Shown here piece after piece: positions 52,962 to 62,165 of a stretch of 64,000 bases of DNA (positions within the stretch are counted from its first letter, which is position 1; every line of letters begins with the position of its first letter). The DNA is from Congzhengia sp045635085. Its GTDB lineage: Bacteria > Bacillota > Clostridia > UBA1381 > UBA9506. Location: positions 1 to 64,000 of the forward strand of contig JAZRBM010000014.1 in assembly GCA_045635085.1 (NCBI GenBank), in the 5' to 3' direction. The notes beneath the pieces are model-generated. The model did not search any database and was not told the DNA's origin. It worked only from the letters and a program-made list of their open reading frames with translations. The translations under genes and the position numbers were made by a program.

Positions 52962-53921
52962 ATGATAATTAATTCAATATCCGCAGGTCCGGATAGCGAT
53001 TATATCCGTGTGCCTGAGGTTGCTTTTGACAAGTTAATACAGTCAAAAAATTCAGTTTATCTTTCAGTATATATGTTTGCGCTATCCCAGTTTTATAAGG
53101 GTAAAACAGATATCACAAACGGATTTATTGCAGATAGCTTACATATTAACATAATTGATGTTGTTAATGCTTTTTTGTATTGCTCATCAGAAGGGCTTGT
53201 TAAAATACATAATTTTGTCAGCGTTGCTGAGGCTGAATTTGATATTGAGCTTTGTTTTGATATATGTATGAATAAGAGGCTTTCTGATTTTAAGCCGAGT
53301 TACAGAACGAGCGAAATCAGTAAAAAAATTGCAGAAGACGGAAAGCTTTCGCAGATGTATAAGATTGTAAGCGGAATTTTAGGAAAGACACTAAGTTCTG
53401 CCGATATAGGGGTTTTATACTCTATGCACGACTACTATAGGCTCCCTGCCGAGGTTATTGTGGTTATGGTAGAATATTTTGTATCCCGCGGAATAAACAC
53501 TATGAGAAAACTTGAAAAAGAAGCTCAAAAGTGGTCGGAAAACGGAATTGATACGGTTTTAAAGGCTAAAAAGCATATCAAAAAACGCGAGGAGTTTTTA
53601 TCATATGCAGGAGCCGTAAAGCGCATAGTAGGCGCACATGAGCGAAAGCTTACAACCAAAGAGCTTGAGTTTTCTGCCAAGTGGCAGTCAGAACTTAAGG
53701 CTACGCACGAGCAGATAAAAGAAGCTTATGAAATAACGATAGATAAAACCGGCAAGCTTTCGTTTAATTATATGAACAAAGTGTTGGAGGGAATAGTATC
53801 AGGAAAAAATAAAACATCATTAAATGGTGTTTCGGATAAAAAGCCGAAGTATGATTATTCTGAGCTTGAAAGAAAAGCATTTTTAAATATTTCAAAAGGC
53901 GGTGCACGACATGGCGTTTGA
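52962..53921 (+). CDS. DnaD-domain replication protein
   Basis: The ATG at 52962 has TAGGTGAG upstream, giving 319 residues. The N-terminal winged helix (about 15-95) is followed by a first DnaD domain around 115-190 (GKTLSSADIGVLYSMHDYYR, then RGINTMRKLEKEAQKW) and a second near 220-285. In Firmicutes this protein with DnaB-like loader proteins remodels DNA for helicase loading. It overlaps the dnaC-like gene by 11 bases. Confidence 0.85.
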   Translation: MIINSISAGPDSDYIRVPEVAFDKLIQSKNSVYLSVYMFALSQFYKGKTDITNGFIADSLHINIIDVVNAFLYCSSEGLVKIHNFVSVAEAEFDIELCFDICMNKRLSDFKPSYRTSEISKKIAEDGKLSQMYKIVSGILGKTLSSADIGVLYSMHDYYRLPAEVIVVMVEYFVSRGINTMRKLEKEAQKWSENGIDTVLKAKKHIKKREEFLSYAGAVKRIVGAHERKLTTKELEFSAKWQSELKATHEQIKEAYEITIDKTGKLSFNYMNKVLEGIVSGKNKTSLNGVSDKKPKYDYSELERKAFLNISKGGARHGV

Positions 53922-54906
53922 TACAGATTTATTAAATGAAATTGAAGCAGAATATGAAGCTATACGACAGAATAATGCCATAGACCTTGAAAACCGTAAA
54001 AGACAGGTTTTTTCAAAAGTGCCTCGTCTTGAGGAAATTGATTATGAAATAAAATCACTTGGTCTTAAGCTTTACAAAATTGCACTTTCAGGTGATAATT
54101 TAAAAGAACAGATAGAAAATTTACGAAATGAACAAAAAAAGTTATTGATACTGAAAAAAGCTCTCCTTATTGAGAATGGATACAAAGAAGATGAGCTTTC
54201 GGAAAGGTATACGTGTCCGATTTGTCATGACACCGGTTCGGTTGACACAAAGCCGTGCAAGTGCTATAAGAAAAAGCTTATTGAAAAAGCTTATGAGCAG
54301 TCAAATTTGTCATCGCAGCTATCGCATCAGTCATTTGACACGTTTGATATGTCTTTATACAGTGAAAGAACAGATCCTGATTTTGGTGTTTCGCCAAAAG
54401 AACATATGAAAAGAATTGTTGAGCTTTGCAAGGATTTTGTTAAAGAATTTGACGATCAACAATTTAATCTTTTGTTCTGGGGTGAGCCGGGGCTTGGCAA
54501 GACGTTTCTTTCAACATGCATTGCAAAGGAGCTTATTGCGACAAATCACTCGGTAATTTATGAAACGGCATATAAAACATTTTCTATGCTTGAGGAATTA
54601 AAATTCAAGAAAAATGATGCCTTTGACAAGTTACGCTTTAAGGTTGACAAACTATATTCCTGTGATCTTTTAATACTGGATGATTTGGGAAGTGAATTTT
54701 CAACTCAGTACACGACAGCGTCACTTTTTGATATAATAAATTCAAGGTTGATTTCAGGCAAAAAAACTGTAATCAACACTAATTTATCGATTGAAGAATT
54801 AAAGAAAAGGTATGGCGAACGCGTGTTCTCAAGATTGTATGGTCAATATAAGCTGGTACAGTTCATAGGTTATGACATAAGAGTAAATAAGTCAGTTAAT
54901 AATTAA
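53911..54906 (+). CDS. dnaC: Helicase loader, DnaC/DnaI-like
   Basis: The ATG at 53911 follows GGCGGTGCACGAC. The 331-residue protein has an N-terminal coiled coil, a zinc knuckle CPICHDTGSVDTKPCKC (about 104-120) and an AAA+ domain with Walker A GEPGLGKTF, Walker B LLILDDLGSE and sensor 1 TNLS. It loads the replicative helicase. The coupling to the DnaD-domain gene is the usual Clostridia arrangement. Confidence 0.9.
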   Translation: MAFDTDLLNEIEAEYEAIRQNNAIDLENRKRQVFSKVPRLEEIDYEIKSLGLKLYKIALSGDNLKEQIENLRNEQKKLLILKKALLIENGYKEDELSERYTCPICHDTGSVDTKPCKCYKKKLIEKAYEQSNLSSQLSHQSFDTFDMSLYSERTDPDFGVSPKEHMKRIVELCKDFVKEFDDQQFNLLFWGEPGLGKTFLSTCIAKELIATNHSVIYETAYKTFSMLEELKFKKNDAFDKLRFKVDKLYSCDLLILDDLGSEFSTQYTTASLFDIINSRLISGKKTVINTNLSIEELKKRYGERVFSRLYGQYKLVQFIGYDIRVNKSVNN

Positions 54907-54952
54907 AATTAATTAAATAAAAATACAACAAATGATAAGAGGGAGAAAAGAC

Positions 54953-55903
54953 ATGGTAAATCACGGTAAGGATGTTAAGATTTTTGCTTGTAACTCAAAT
55001 CCAGAGTTGGCAGAAAAAATCGCCTCGAACTTAGGTATGAAGTTGGGCGACTCAAATGTTGGTATGTTCTCTGACGGAGAAATTGCTATCAACATTAATG
55101 AGATGGTAAGAGGTTCTGATGTTTTCGTTGTTCAGTCAACTTCAGATCCCGTAAACAACAATTTGATGGAACTGTTAATTATGATTGATGCTCTAAAACG
55201 TGCATCAGCTTCGAGAATAACAGCTGTAATGCCTTATTTCGGCTATGCAAGACAGGATAGAAAATCTAAGGCTCGTGACCCGATTTCAGCAAAATTAGTA
55301 GCTGACCTATTGACAACTGCAGGTGCAGACAGAATCTTAACAATGGATTTACATGCAGCACAGATTCAGGGATTTTTCAACATTCCTGTTGACCATTTAA
55401 AGGGCGGAAGATTATTATCAGAATACTATTTAGAAAAGTTCCCTAAGCGTGACGATGTGGTTGTAGTATCTCCTGACCTGGGTAGCGTAACACGTGCTCG
55501 TGACTTTGCGGCAAAGCTCGATGTTCCGATTGCAATTATCGACAAGCGACGTCCAAAGCCAAACGTTTCAGAGGTTATGAACATCATTGGCGATATCAGC
55601 GGAAAAACTTGTATTTTGCTTGACGATATGATAGATACTGCAGGTACAATTACAAACGGTGCACATGCTTTGGCTGAGCGCGGAGCAAAGGAAGTTTATG
55701 CTTGTTGTACACACGGTGTATTGTCAGGTCCTGCAATGGAAAGGCTTGAGAAATGCCCGATTGTTGAGCTTCTGACACTGGATACAATTGTTATCCCTGA
55801 AGAAAGAAGAATTCCTAAAATCAAGACGATTTCTGTTGCTAAGCTGTTTGCAGAAGCAATCAAGCGTATATACAATGATACATCACTAAGTGAATTATTT
55901 TAA
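54953..55903 (+). CDS. prs: Ribose-phosphate pyrophosphokinase
   Basis: The ATG at 54953 follows GAGGGAGAAAAGAC. The 316-residue protein has the catalytic flexible loop YGYARQDRK region (PYFGYARQDRKSKARDPI), DLHAAQIQGFF and the PRPP-binding loop ILLDDMIDTAGT. It makes PRPP from ribose 5-phosphate and ATP for nucleotide, histidine and tryptophan synthesis. Confidence 0.96.
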   Translation: MVNHGKDVKIFACNSNPELAEKIASNLGMKLGDSNVGMFSDGEIAININEMVRGSDVFVVQSTSDPVNNNLMELLIMIDALKRASASRITAVMPYFGYARQDRKSKARDPISAKLVADLLTTAGADRILTMDLHAAQIQGFFNIPVDHLKGGRLLSEYYLEKFPKRDDVVVVSPDLGSVTRARDFAAKLDVPIAIIDKRRPKPNVSEVMNIIGDISGKTCILLDDMIDTAGTITNGAHALAERGAKEVYACCTHGVLSGPAMERLEKCPIVELLTLDTIVIPEERRIPKIKTISVAKLFAEAIKRIYNDTSLSELF

Positions 55904-55905
55904 TT

Positions 55906-55954
55906 AAAAAGCAGGCGAGGCAAAATGAGATATTTTGCCTCGCCTGCTTTTTTG
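55906..55954 (+). terminator. Terminator of prs, related to the shared-tip family
   Basis: AAAAAGCAGGCGAGGCAAAAT and ATTTTGCCTCGCCTGCTTTTT form a 21-bp stem around GAGAT. The inner GCAAAATGA...ATTTTGC resembles the tips of the terminators at 31.8, 32.8 and 49.4 kb. Confidence 0.85.
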
Positions 55955-55979
55955 GGTTGGACGGAAAATAGCACAGATT

Positions 55980-56064
55980 GGACAAACTGAGCAAAAGCAA
56001 GGCATAGGCTTGCTTTTGTCTGCCCGAAGGCATGCGAAGGCATGCCGAGAGGTGAAGTTTGTTC
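55980..56064. repeat. Nested multi-hairpin unit between prs and ldh
   Basis: GGACAAACT (55980-55988) pairs with AGTTTGTTC (56056-56064) and encloses CAAAAGCAAG/CTTGCTTTTG and GGCATGC-GAAG-GCATGCC. The layout resembles the unit upstream of the YycJ-like gene. There is no open frame; the rest of the 315-base gap holds only terminators. Confidence 0.5.
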
Positions 56065-56083
56065 AAAACACAAGGCAATAAAA

Positions 56084-56118
56084 AAAGAAGAAATTCGTCA
56101 AATGGCGAATTTCTTCAT
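56084..56118 (-). terminator. Terminator of ldh
   Basis: On the minus strand GAAGAAATTCG and CGAATTTCTTC pair around CCATTTGA, followed by a run of seven T residues. Confidence 0.75.
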
Positions 56119-56218
56119 TAAATTTTATGATATTTTAGCTTAAGTGATATGATTTAAGGCTTAATTATGCACTTTTTTGCATTGTGTGGTGTGTGCATTT
56201 TGATACAGCCTTTTTTTG

Positions 56219-57169
56219 TTATAAATTTGTATCCTGATAGTATTCCTTTAGCGTTTTGCATGATTTGGCAAAAAGGTCTTTTTCTTCAGGTGTAAGATGC
56301 AGATTTAAATGCCCGACGACTCCTTGTCTTCCGACTACAGCAGGTACTCCTGCGTATACATCATACTGATCATATTCGCCATTTAAAAGTGTGGAAATTG
56401 TCAGAATGCTGTTTTCGTCCTTTAAAATTGATTTTACAATTCTAACCAATGACATACCAATGCCATAATATGTTGATTGCTTTGCCTCTATTATTTTATA
56501 AGCGGCGTTTTTAACATGGTCGGTTATTGCTTCCATTTCTTCTTTTTTGAATTTATCGCCCCATTCTGAAAGGACTAGTTCTACCGGCTTTGTGCCAATT
56601 GTTGCCTGCGACCATGGGACAAATTCTGTGTCACCGTGTTCGCCTATTACGTAGGCGTGTACATTTTTTGGGTCTATTCCAAAATACTCGCCTAATAAAA
56701 ATCTGAGTCTTGCAGTATCCAGTGTTGTTCCAGAACCGATGACACGTTCTTTTGGGAATCCTGACAGCGTTTTAACAACATGAGTCATAACGTCTACCGG
56801 GTTTGTTGCAACTAAAAATATGCCTGAAAAACCTGATGCTACAATGGGTTCGATAATTGATTTAAATACTTTTGTGTTTCTTTCTAAAAGCTCAGGACGG
56901 GTTTCGCCTATTTTTTGTGCTACTCCCGCGCAAATTACTACTATGTCGGCATCTTGACACGTATCGTAGTCTGCTGCATATATTTTCATATGCGAATTAG
57001 AAAAGGGAAGCCCATGATTTAAGTCCATAGCTTCCCCTAGTGCCTTGTTTTTATTTATGTCGATTAAAGCTAATTCGTTACAAATGTTTTGATTAAGTAG
57101 TGCATAGGCAAAGCTCATTCCAACAAAGCCTGTGCCGACTAAAACGACTTTTTGTTTTTCTGCCCTCAT
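56219..57169 (-). CDS. ldh: L-lactate dehydrogenase
   Basis: The 316-residue protein starts after GGAGGTAATAT. The Rossmann motif VVLVGTGFVGMSFAYAL, GVAQKIGETRPELLERN with the substrate Arg, the NPVD loop, TTLDTARLRFLL and the active-site GEHGDTEF are all present. It reduces pyruvate to L-lactate with NADH, restoring NAD+ in fermentation. Confidence 0.95.
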   Translation of the reverse strand: MRAEKQKVVLVGTGFVGMSFAYALLNQNICNELALIDINKNKALGEAMDLNHGLPFSNSHMKIYAADYDTCQDADIVVICAGVAQKIGETRPELLERNTKVFKSIIEPIVASGFSGIFLVATNPVDVMTHVVKTLSGFPKERVIGSGTTLDTARLRFLLGEYFGIDPKNVHAYVIGEHGDTEFVPWSQATIGTKPVELVLSEWGDKFKKEEMEAITDHVKNAAYKIIEAKQSTYYGIGMSLVRIVKSILKDENSILTISTLLNGEYDQYDVYAGVPAVVGRQGVVGHLNLHLTPEEKDLFAKSCKTLKEYYQDTNL

Positions 57170-57201
57170 ATATTACCTCCGTAAAATAAAGGGCCAAAAA
57201 G

Positions 57202-57750
57202 TTAACCCTTTAGGCTTTTTATATTAATTTTTGTGTTTAAAAGACGTGCGGATTTTAATGCATATAAGATAATAATAGAAATTATAAAATCAACACAATG
57301 GTGTATAAATGTACCAAGCCCTACAGTTACCAAAAGAAAGCTTGTTGCATTTTCGGGAATACCTATAAATTTAAATGAAACGATTGCTACTAATATTTCA
57401 GCTATTGCGTGCAAAAGTCCAGTAAATGGGACAACCAGCAAAATATTCCATTTTTTCTGAAGCATTTTGTATCCAAAAAGTCCAAAAATAAAGTGGGACA
57501 ATGCACGGAAAACGATAGCTAAATTTCCTGTAGCCATCAAAAACCCGAGCGCGCTGCCTACGGCAGTACCAATAACTGCAAATGGTCCAATAAACATTGC
57601 TAAAATTCCGGGTACATGAGCCGCAAAAGTCGCAGAAAAAATAGGTTCTACTATAAGCTTAAAAGGCATAATTGACGGAATTGCAAGAGCAAGTGCCGTA
57701 AGCAGTGCCGCTATAGTAATAGCTTTTACATTTGTTGATCTTTTATTCAT
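57202..57750 (-). CDS. ECF transporter S component
   Basis: The start at 57750 follows TAGGAGGAAAAAC; the longer frame lacks an SD. The 182-residue protein has six membrane segments. The N-terminal ITIAALLTALALAIPSIMPFK and the AAHVPGILAMFIGP stretch are typical of vitamin-binding S components, in a style close to niacin-type NiaX. It would capture a vitamin for a shared ECF energizing module, which is not in this window. Confidence 0.8.
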   Translation of the reverse strand: MNKRSTNVKAITIAALLTALALAIPSIMPFKLIVEPIFSATFAAHVPGILAMFIGPFAVIGTAVGSALGFLMATGNLAIVFRALSHFIFGLFGYKMLQKKWNILLVVPFTGLLHAIAEILVAIVSFKFIGIPENATSFLLVTVGLGTFIHHCVDFIISIIILYALKSARLLNTKINIKSLKG

Positions 57751-57809
57751 GTTTTTCCTCCTATGTAACAAAAAAATTTTTTGGTCATACAATGTAGCAA
57801 AAAGTTTAT

Positions 57810-57818
57810 GGGGGGGGG
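57810..57818 (+). repeat. G9 tract at the SD position of a small membrane protein gene
   Basis: Nine consecutive G residues end six bases before the ATG at 57825, the position of a Shine-Dalgarno sequence. No other G run of this length was seen in this AT-rich window. Length changes by slippage would alter SD spacing. Confidence 0.7.
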
Positions 57819-57824
57819 TATTAT

Positions 57825-58184
57825 ATGACCGGATTTTTTTTAATTGATTGCATTTTTTTATTTTTGGTGTGCTATGCACTGGTAAGTATGTTTTACAATT
57901 TATCTCAATTTTTATTACGAAGATACTGCAAATATCCGCAAAGGTCTTTTTTGGTGCTTGAATTAAAGCATGGCAGTGAATCCTTTGAACGCGATATAAG
58001 ATGCTCAGTATCTAAAAGTTTATTGCAAAAATGCGCACTTTTAATCATCTGCACGAATCTTGATACAGATGAATATACTAAACTCTGGCGCATTACTGAC
58101 GTATACGACCACGTAATTTTAGCAACTCATGAAGAAATTATATCAAAGCTAGATACTGCTGCAAATATAAGTATATCTCTATAA
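57825..58184 (+). CDS. Small single-pass membrane protein
   Basis: The 119-residue protein has one N-terminal membrane helix (FFLIDCIFLFLVCYALVSMF) and a cytoplasmic alpha/beta domain (SFLVLELKHGSESFERDIRC, LLIICTNLDTDEYTKLWRI). No family is recognised. It is divergent from the ECF gene and its end overlaps the mnmA end by six bases. A G9 tract replaces a normal SD. It looks genuine from its hydrophobic pattern and domain. Confidence 0.55.
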   Translation: MTGFFLIDCIFLFLVCYALVSMFYNLSQFLLRRYCKYPQRSFLVLELKHGSESFERDIRCSVSKSLLQKCALLIICTNLDTDEYTKLWRITDVYDHVILATHEEIISKLDTAANISISL

Positions 58185-59189
58185 AATAGTACCTCCGCCA
58201 AGAAGACGCTCGCCATCATAAAACACACAGGCTTGTCCGGGTGTGATGGAGCGGGCAGGTGATGAAAGCGTCACCCTAAAATATAGTTCCTCTTTTGTAA
58301 CGGAGCAGGGCAGACAGTTAGTAGAGTATCTGATTTTACAACTGCATATGAAGCTATCGCCCATATCTTCAATAAGGTTTGTATCCTTTATTAAAAAGCT
58401 ATCAGAAAACTCCTGACCTGATTCTCCTAAAGTTATGCTGTTGTCACTGGGGTTTATAGACAAAACAAACATAGGTCTGCCAAATGCGCCAAGGCCTTTT
58501 CTTTGTCCGTAGGTATAGTTAAAAATACCTGTATGGCTACCTATAACATTGCCATCGGTATCTATGAAGTTACCCGGTGAGTCCGGCAGAAACTTTTTTA
58601 AATACTCATTTTTGTCTCCGTTGGGGATAAAGCAAATATCCTGGCTATCTTTTTTGCCCCATACGGGAAGATTAAATTCCTTGGCTAAATCACGAACTGT
58701 ATCTTTATCATATTCGCCCAGTGGAATGAGGATTTTTGAGAGTTTATCCTGTGTTAATGAATATAAAAAATAAGTCTGGTCCTTTTCGCGTGAATTTGCC
58801 ATATAAAGAGAATACGTGGTGCCATTTTTTACAATTTTGGCATAGTGTCCAGTTGCTACATAGTCAAATCCATTTTCTGTCGCGTAGTCAAAAAGTGCAC
58901 CAAATTTAATGGTTTTATTACAGATAACACATGGATTTGGAGTTCTTCCTGATTTGAATTCTTCTATGAAAGTCTCTTCTACAAATTTTTTGAATTTATC
59001 ACGAAAATCAATAACTGTAAAAGGAATTTTGAGTATATCACAGACTGCTTCAGCATCGTTTAAAAACGATGCTTCTCCGTCTGTTAGTTTTAAAGTTACG
59101 CCGCATACATCGTAGCCCTGTTTTTTTAAAAGTGCAGCGGCAACAGATGAATCTACGCCACCGCTCATTCCTATTAATACTCTTTTCAT
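58179..59189 (-). CDS. mnmA: tRNA-specific 2-thiouridylase MnmA
   Basis: The ATG at 59189 lies just after the iscU stop (TGATATG); an ATG nine bases earlier is possible. The 336-residue protein has the P-loop GMSGGVDSSVAA, the catalytic cysteines in NPCVICNKTIKFG and the later SQDICFIPNG, and KARYSTN-like C-terminal sheets. It makes 2-thiouridine at position 34 of tRNA-Lys, -Glu and -Gln using sulfur from IscS. Confidence 0.95.
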   Translation of the reverse strand: MKRVLIGMSGGVDSSVAAALLKKQGYDVCGVTLKLTDGEASFLNDAEAVCDILKIPFTVIDFRDKFKKFVEETFIEEFKSGRTPNPCVICNKTIKFGALFDYATENGFDYVATGHYAKIVKNGTTYSLYMANSREKDQTYFLYSLTQDKLSKILIPLGEYDKDTVRDLAKEFNLPVWGKKDSQDICFIPNGDKNEYLKKFLPDSPGNFIDTDGNVIGSHTGIFNYTYGQRKGLGAFGRPMFVLSINPSDNSITLGESGQEFSDSFLIKDTNLIEDMGDSFICSCKIRYSTNCLPCSVTKEELYFRVTLSSPARSITPGQACVFYDGERLLGGGTIL

Positions 59190-59190
59190 A

Positions 59191-59619
59191 TCAGTCATGC
59201 TTGTGACAATCAGCACAACATCCTGAGCACTTGATTTCCATTTTTGGCTCAATCCCCTGACGCTTGTAATAGTCTGCAATAGCGGCATTTATTGCCTCTT
59301 CTGCCAAAACAGAGCAATGCACCTTAGCAGGTGGCAAACCGTCTAAGGCTTCCATAACTGCTTTGTTTGTAAGCTTTAAGGCTTCCTCTATAGTTTTTCC
59401 TTTAACCAATTCGGTAGCCATAGAGCTTGTTGCAACTGCAGCGCCGCAACCAAATGTCTTAAAACTTACCTCTTTGATGACATCGTCTTCAATCTTCATA
59501 TATATTTTCATTATGTCACCGCATTTTGCGTTGCCAACTTCGCCTATTGCATTAGCGTTTTCTAGCTCGCCGACATTTCTGGGATTTGCAAAGTGGTCCA
59601 TTACTTTTTCTGAATACAT
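59191..59619 (-). CDS. iscU: Fe-S cluster scaffold IscU/NifU
   Basis: The 142-residue protein has the three scaffold cysteines in NAKCGD, FKTFGCGAAVATSS and KVHCSVLAEEAI, and ends in a Cys/His-rich tail (CSGCCADCHKHD) typical of clostridial NifU-like proteins. It assembles Fe-S clusters with sulfur from the upstream desulfurase. It sits between iscS and mnmA in one minus-strand operon. Confidence 0.95.
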   Translation of the reverse strand: MYSEKVMDHFANPRNVGELENANAIGEVGNAKCGDIMKIYMKIEDDVIKEVSFKTFGCGAAVATSSMATELVKGKTIEEALKLTNKAVMEALDGLPPAKVHCSVLAEEAINAAIADYYKRQGIEPKMEIKCSGCCADCHKHD

Positions 59620-59631
59620 TTATCTGTCTCC

Positions 59632-60807
59632 TTAATTATTTTTTACCTTTTCGTACAGAGGAGACATATCACGAAGTCTTTGAACGATGTTTGGCAAAAC
59701 TTCTAAAACAGTGTCGATATCATCCTCTGTATTTATTTCGCCGATTGAGAGGCGAAGAGAACCATGTGCTATTTCGTGTGGCAGTCCCAAAGCCAAAAGC
59801 ACGTGAGAGGGATCTAATGAGCCGCTTGTACAGGCTGAACCCGATGAGGCGGCAATTCCGTTTAAGTCAAGTAATAATAAAAGTGACTCACCCTCGATAA
59901 ACTCAAATGAAAAATTAACATTGCCTGGAAGTCTGTCAGTAGGGTGTCCGTTTAGCTTAACATAAGGAATTTTTTCGGGGATTTCTTTTATTAATCTATC
60001 GCGCATTGCAGAAATTTTCTTTGCCTTTTCTAAAATATTCTCGGTAGCTAATGTTATAGCCTTTCCTAAACCTACAATAGATGCTACGTTTTCTGTTCCT
60101 GCGCGTTTTGCTCTTTCCTGCGCACCGCCGTGCATAAAAATTTCAGGGCGGACACCATTTCTTATATAAAGAGCTCCGATGCCTTTTGGTCCTCCGAATT
60201 TATGCGCAGATAGTGACAATAAATCTATGTTCATTTTTTGAACATCTATTTCGATTGAGCCAATTGCCTGAACTGCATCTGTATGAAAGATAATCTTATG
60301 GTCTTTTGCAATTTTGCCTATTTTGGCGACTGGCTCTATTGTGCCTATTTCATTATTCGCTGCCATAATTGTAATCAAAATTGTGTCAGGGCGAATAGAT
60401 TTTTCTAACTCGTCAAGTGATATTTTGCCGGTACTATCCACATCAAGGTAAGTGACCTCAAAACCTTGTTTTTCTAAAGATTGTAAGGTGTGTAGTACTG
60501 CGTGGTGCTCAATTTTTGACGAGATAATGTGTTTGCCTGATTTGGCTTTAGCGTAAGCTATGCCTTTTATTGCCCAGTTGTCAGATTCTGTGCCGCAGCC
60601 TGTGAAAAATATCTCGCGCGGGGATGCTCCCAAAGCATTTGCTACTTGCTCGCGCGCAAGCTCTACAGCAGCCTTTGCTTTTTGTCCAATTTTGTATATG
60701 GAAGATGGATTTCCGTAATGTTCTTTTAAATATGGCAACATAGCGTCTAGAACTTCTTCTTTTAAAGGGGTTGTAGCGCTGTTGTCAAGATATATGCTTT
60801 TTGCCAT
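59632..60807 (-). CDS. iscS: Cysteine desulfurase IscS/NifS
   Basis: The 391-residue protein starts after AGGAGGAAAAAAAAT. It has SIYLDNSATTPL, the PLP lysine in LSLSAHKFGGPKGIGALY, and the catalytic Cys loop SSGSACTSGSLDPSHVL. It takes sulfur from cysteine for IscU and for tRNA thiolation by MnmA. The gene order iscS-iscU-mnmA with small gaps ties the two uses together. Confidence 0.96.
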   Translation of the reverse strand: MAKSIYLDNSATTPLKEEVLDAMLPYLKEHYGNPSSIYKIGQKAKAAVELAREQVANALGASPREIFFTGCGTESDNWAIKGIAYAKAKSGKHIISSKIEHHAVLHTLQSLEKQGFEVTYLDVDSTGKISLDELEKSIRPDTILITIMAANNEIGTIEPVAKIGKIAKDHKIIFHTDAVQAIGSIEIDVQKMNIDLLSLSAHKFGGPKGIGALYIRNGVRPEIFMHGGAQERAKRAGTENVASIVGLGKAITLATENILEKAKKISAMRDRLIKEIPEKIPYVKLNGHPTDRLPGNVNFSFEFIEGESLLLLLDLNGIAASSGSACTSGSLDPSHVLLALGLPHEIAHGSLRLSIGEINTEDDIDTVLEVLPNIVQRLRDMSPLYEKVKNN

Positions 60808-60886
60808 TTTTTTTCCTCCTGATTAAAACACTCTAATTTAATATTATAACTTAAAAATGTGTAAATTTCAAGAGTTAAAGAAAAAA

Positions 60887-61144
60887 TTAGAAGATTTTAT
60901 TATAGGTTTTTTGGGTCAAAATTTGCTCGATTTCAGAGAAAGTTTTGCCCGATGCATTTATCAAGAGCATGGGGTCTGATGCAAGTGCTGAAAGAGGCGA
61001 AAAGTTTTTTGCACTTATTTGCAAAAAGGGGGTTTTTTCATAGATATAAGCATCTGCTGATTCGTTCTCTGAAACTATTGTGTATCCGCGCTTTATCAAA
61101 TAATTTTCTAATTCATGCATGTTTTTTTCCAGTGAAATCTTCAT
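60887..61144 (-). CDS. UPF0180/YkuS-like small protein
   Basis: The 85-residue protein starts at an ATG with a weak SD. The N-terminal KISLEKNMHELENYLIKRGY and the LLINASGKTFSEIEQIL block match the YkuS pattern (a helix before xGY, later INASGxTxxEI). The function of the family is unknown. It is alone between the iscS promoter region and the divergent rapZ. Confidence 0.6.
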   Translation of the reverse strand: MKISLEKNMHELENYLIKRGYTIVSENESADAYIYEKTPFLQISAKNFSPLSALASDPMLLINASGKTFSEIEQILTQKTYNKIF

Positions 61145-61200
61145 AATACCAATCCTTTTATTATAAATTTAAATATAGTATGCTCAAAATCAAAAAAAAC

Positions 61201-61229
61201 TTAACATTTGTATTTTTTTGTGGTACAAT
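61201..61229 (+). promoter_or_regulatory. Promoter of rapZ
   Basis: TTAACA (61201-61206) and TACAAT (61224-61229) are 17 bases apart. Confidence 0.6.
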
Positions 61230-61258
61230 AATATTAGATAAAAAATCGGGAGGATATT

Positions 61259-62116
61259 ATGGAAACAACTATCATAACAGGTATGTCAGGCGCAGGAAAA
61301 ACCACTGCAGTTCATGTTCTTGAGGATATGGGCTATTATTGTGTTGATAACATTCCTCCGGTTTTGATTTCAAGCTTTATTTCCTTATGTGAAAATTCAA
61401 ATTTCGGATTTAAAAAAATTGCACTTGTTGTAGATGCAAGAAGTGGCGAATTGGTACAGCATCTGAGTGAAGAAATAAATAAATTCAAAAAAAGCGGAAA
61501 TAAGTGCAGGGTAGTTTTTTTGGAGGCAGATGATGAAACCTTAATAAAGCGCTACAAAGAAACAAGGCGCAGGCATCCGCAAACTGAAGGAAGAATTGAA
61601 GATGGAATAGCGTTTGAGAGAAAACTTTTTGCAGATATTAAAGGTCGAGCAGATGTTGTTTTGGATACATCATTTTTAATGGCACGTGATTTAAGAGAAA
61701 AAATGGTGGCGCATTTTGATTCTGATGATAAAAAGTATCAGAAAATCTCAATAAACATCGTATCCTTTGGATTTAAGCGCGGAATACCTCTTGACTGCGA
61801 TTTGGTTTTTGATGTAAGGTTTATGCCTAATCCGTTTTATGAGGAACATTTAAGAGAAAAAACAGGCAAAGAAAAAGAAGTGGCAGAATATGCACTTTTG
61901 TGTGAATCGAGTCAGGTGTTTTTAAAAAAATTAGATGACTTAATGCTCCATTTATTGCCTCTTTATACCTTAGAGGGTAAAAGCTCCTTAGTTATCGGGA
62001 TAGGCTGTACGGGAGGAAAGCATCGCTCAGTGGCAGTTGCAGAACACTTAAAAGAATTTCTTTTAAAAAACGATTATTATACGATCGTAAATCACAGAGA
62101 TTTAAAAGATGAGTAA
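61259..62116 (+). CDS. rapZ: RNase adapter protein RapZ/YvcJ
   Basis: The start follows CGGGAGGATATT. The 285-residue protein has Walker A GMSGAGKTT, MGYYCVDNIPP, the RRRHPQ motif, LDCDLVFDVRF and the C-terminal GIGCTGGKHRSVA. In Gram-positive bacteria YvcJ is a GTP/ATP-binding protein linked to UDP-GlcNAc pools and competence. The usual neighbours whiA and yvcK are not in the window, and a terminator follows at once. Confidence 0.95.
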   Translation: METTIITGMSGAGKTTAVHVLEDMGYYCVDNIPPVLISSFISLCENSNFGFKKIALVVDARSGELVQHLSEEINKFKKSGNKCRVVFLEADDETLIKRYKETRRRHPQTEGRIEDGIAFERKLFADIKGRADVVLDTSFLMARDLREKMVAHFDSDDKKYQKISINIVSFGFKRGIPLDCDLVFDVRFMPNPFYEEHLREKTGKEKEVAEYALLCESSQVFLKKLDDLMLHLLPLYTLEGKSSLVIGIGCTGGKHRSVAVAEHLKEFLLKNDYYTIVNHRDLKDE

Positions 62117-62131
62117 ATAAGATATATTTAT

Positions 62132-62165
62132 AAAAAAGACAAGGCTTGCGCCTTGTCTTTTTTAT
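62132..62165. terminator. Terminator between rapZ and the repressor gene
   Basis: AAAAAAGACAAGGC and GCCTTGTCTTTTTT pair around TTGC, serving both convergent genes. Confidence 0.85.
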
